From Chitinophaga sp. CF418 (GTDB taxonomy: Bacteria > Bacteroidota > Bacteroidia > Chitinophagales > Chitinophagaceae), in the NCBI RefSeq assembly GCF_900142925.1, contig NZ_FRCN01000001.1:1037798-1101797 (forward strand): a stretch of DNA of 64,000 bases, in the 5' to 3' direction. A model generated the notes under the pieces. The model made no database searches, was not told the DNA's origin, and saw only the letters and a list, made by a program, of their open reading frames with translations. The first letter of the stretch is position 1; each line of letters opens with the position of its first letter. The position numbers and the translations under genes were made by a program. Positions 63,921-64,000 of the stretch are shown one piece after another.

Positions 63921-64000
63921 TACATAAACTTAAAACTTCCCCCTTTTAATAGGTATTCTCCTTAAAAACTCAATGTTTGTGGGTGTGTACGTGGAGCTAA

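Noticed and set aside
63434..63925. 163-codon minus-strand frame covering the RHH gene
   Set aside because: It is out of frame with the recognisable RHH protein and has no domain. It is a shadow of that gene.
1..64000. tRNA, rRNA or riboswitch genes
   Set aside because: I scanned the spacers by eye and saw no cloverleaf, rRNA or known riboswitch core. A covariance-model search would be needed to be sure.

Overview
The window is a chromosomal segment of a Bacteroidota bacterium, most likely a Chitinophaga-like member of the Chitinophagaceae. Several genes are preceded by the Bacteroidota -7 box TAnnTTTG. There is an ECF sigma / FecR / SusC / SusD cassette, a DUF3127 protein, YtrA-type GntR and LytTR regulators, and many lipoproteins with a C-terminal-Cys lipobox. 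The phylum call is firm; the family is inferred from gene content only. I found no rRNA or tRNA gene.

Layout. 1-2.2 kb: three tandem paralogous collagen-motif lipoproteins, the first cut by the window edge. 2.3-4.7 kb: deoC, a SPOR protein and an M20 amidohydrolase. 4.8-7.6 kb: an ABC exporter operon with its GntR repressor and a perfect palindromic operator. 7.8-11.5 kb: an unknown exported protein, glyA and a sugar nucleotidyltransferase. 11.5-12.9 kb: a Panacea-type toxin-antitoxin module. 13-20.6 kb: nitronate monooxygenase, a Nat-type ABC exporter, a LytS/LytTR two-component pair, a COG2509 FAD protein and DUF3127. 20.6-22.6 kb: dnaA with a possible origin-like leader. 22.7-31.3 kb: sigma factor, FecR, SusC with an STN domain, SusD, and a secreted phosphodiesterase-alkaline phosphatase fusion, which together look like a TonB-dependent uptake locus for an organophosphate ligand.

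31.3-36.4 kb: 95-bp repeats with an inverted partner, a GyrB-like protein without TOPRIM, a NarL-type two-component operon and a 57-bp minisatellite. 36.7-40.2 kb: a tightly overlapping operon of two different caspase-fold proteases flanking a 518-residue protein of unknown function. This is the best candidate for an undescribed system. 40.3-48.5 kb: M28 peptidase, an ImmA/IrrE-like regulator that has lost its zinc motif, a small basic protein, a PepSY-TM protein, an AraC regulator and a GH2 enzyme. 48.5-52.6 kb: three small exported paralogs around an S9 peptidase. 52.6-57.9 kb: thioredoxin-like lipoprotein, an FAD-oxidoreductase/membrane-glycosyltransferase fusion, and a stand-alone paralog of its membrane half.

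57.9-64 kb is mobile DNA that looks nested. An IS256-family remnant abuts an IS66-family element whose transposase is frameshifted. A group II intron 3' end lies in the IS66 tail. The intron reverse transcriptase is cut by a serine-recombinase module that runs to the window edge.
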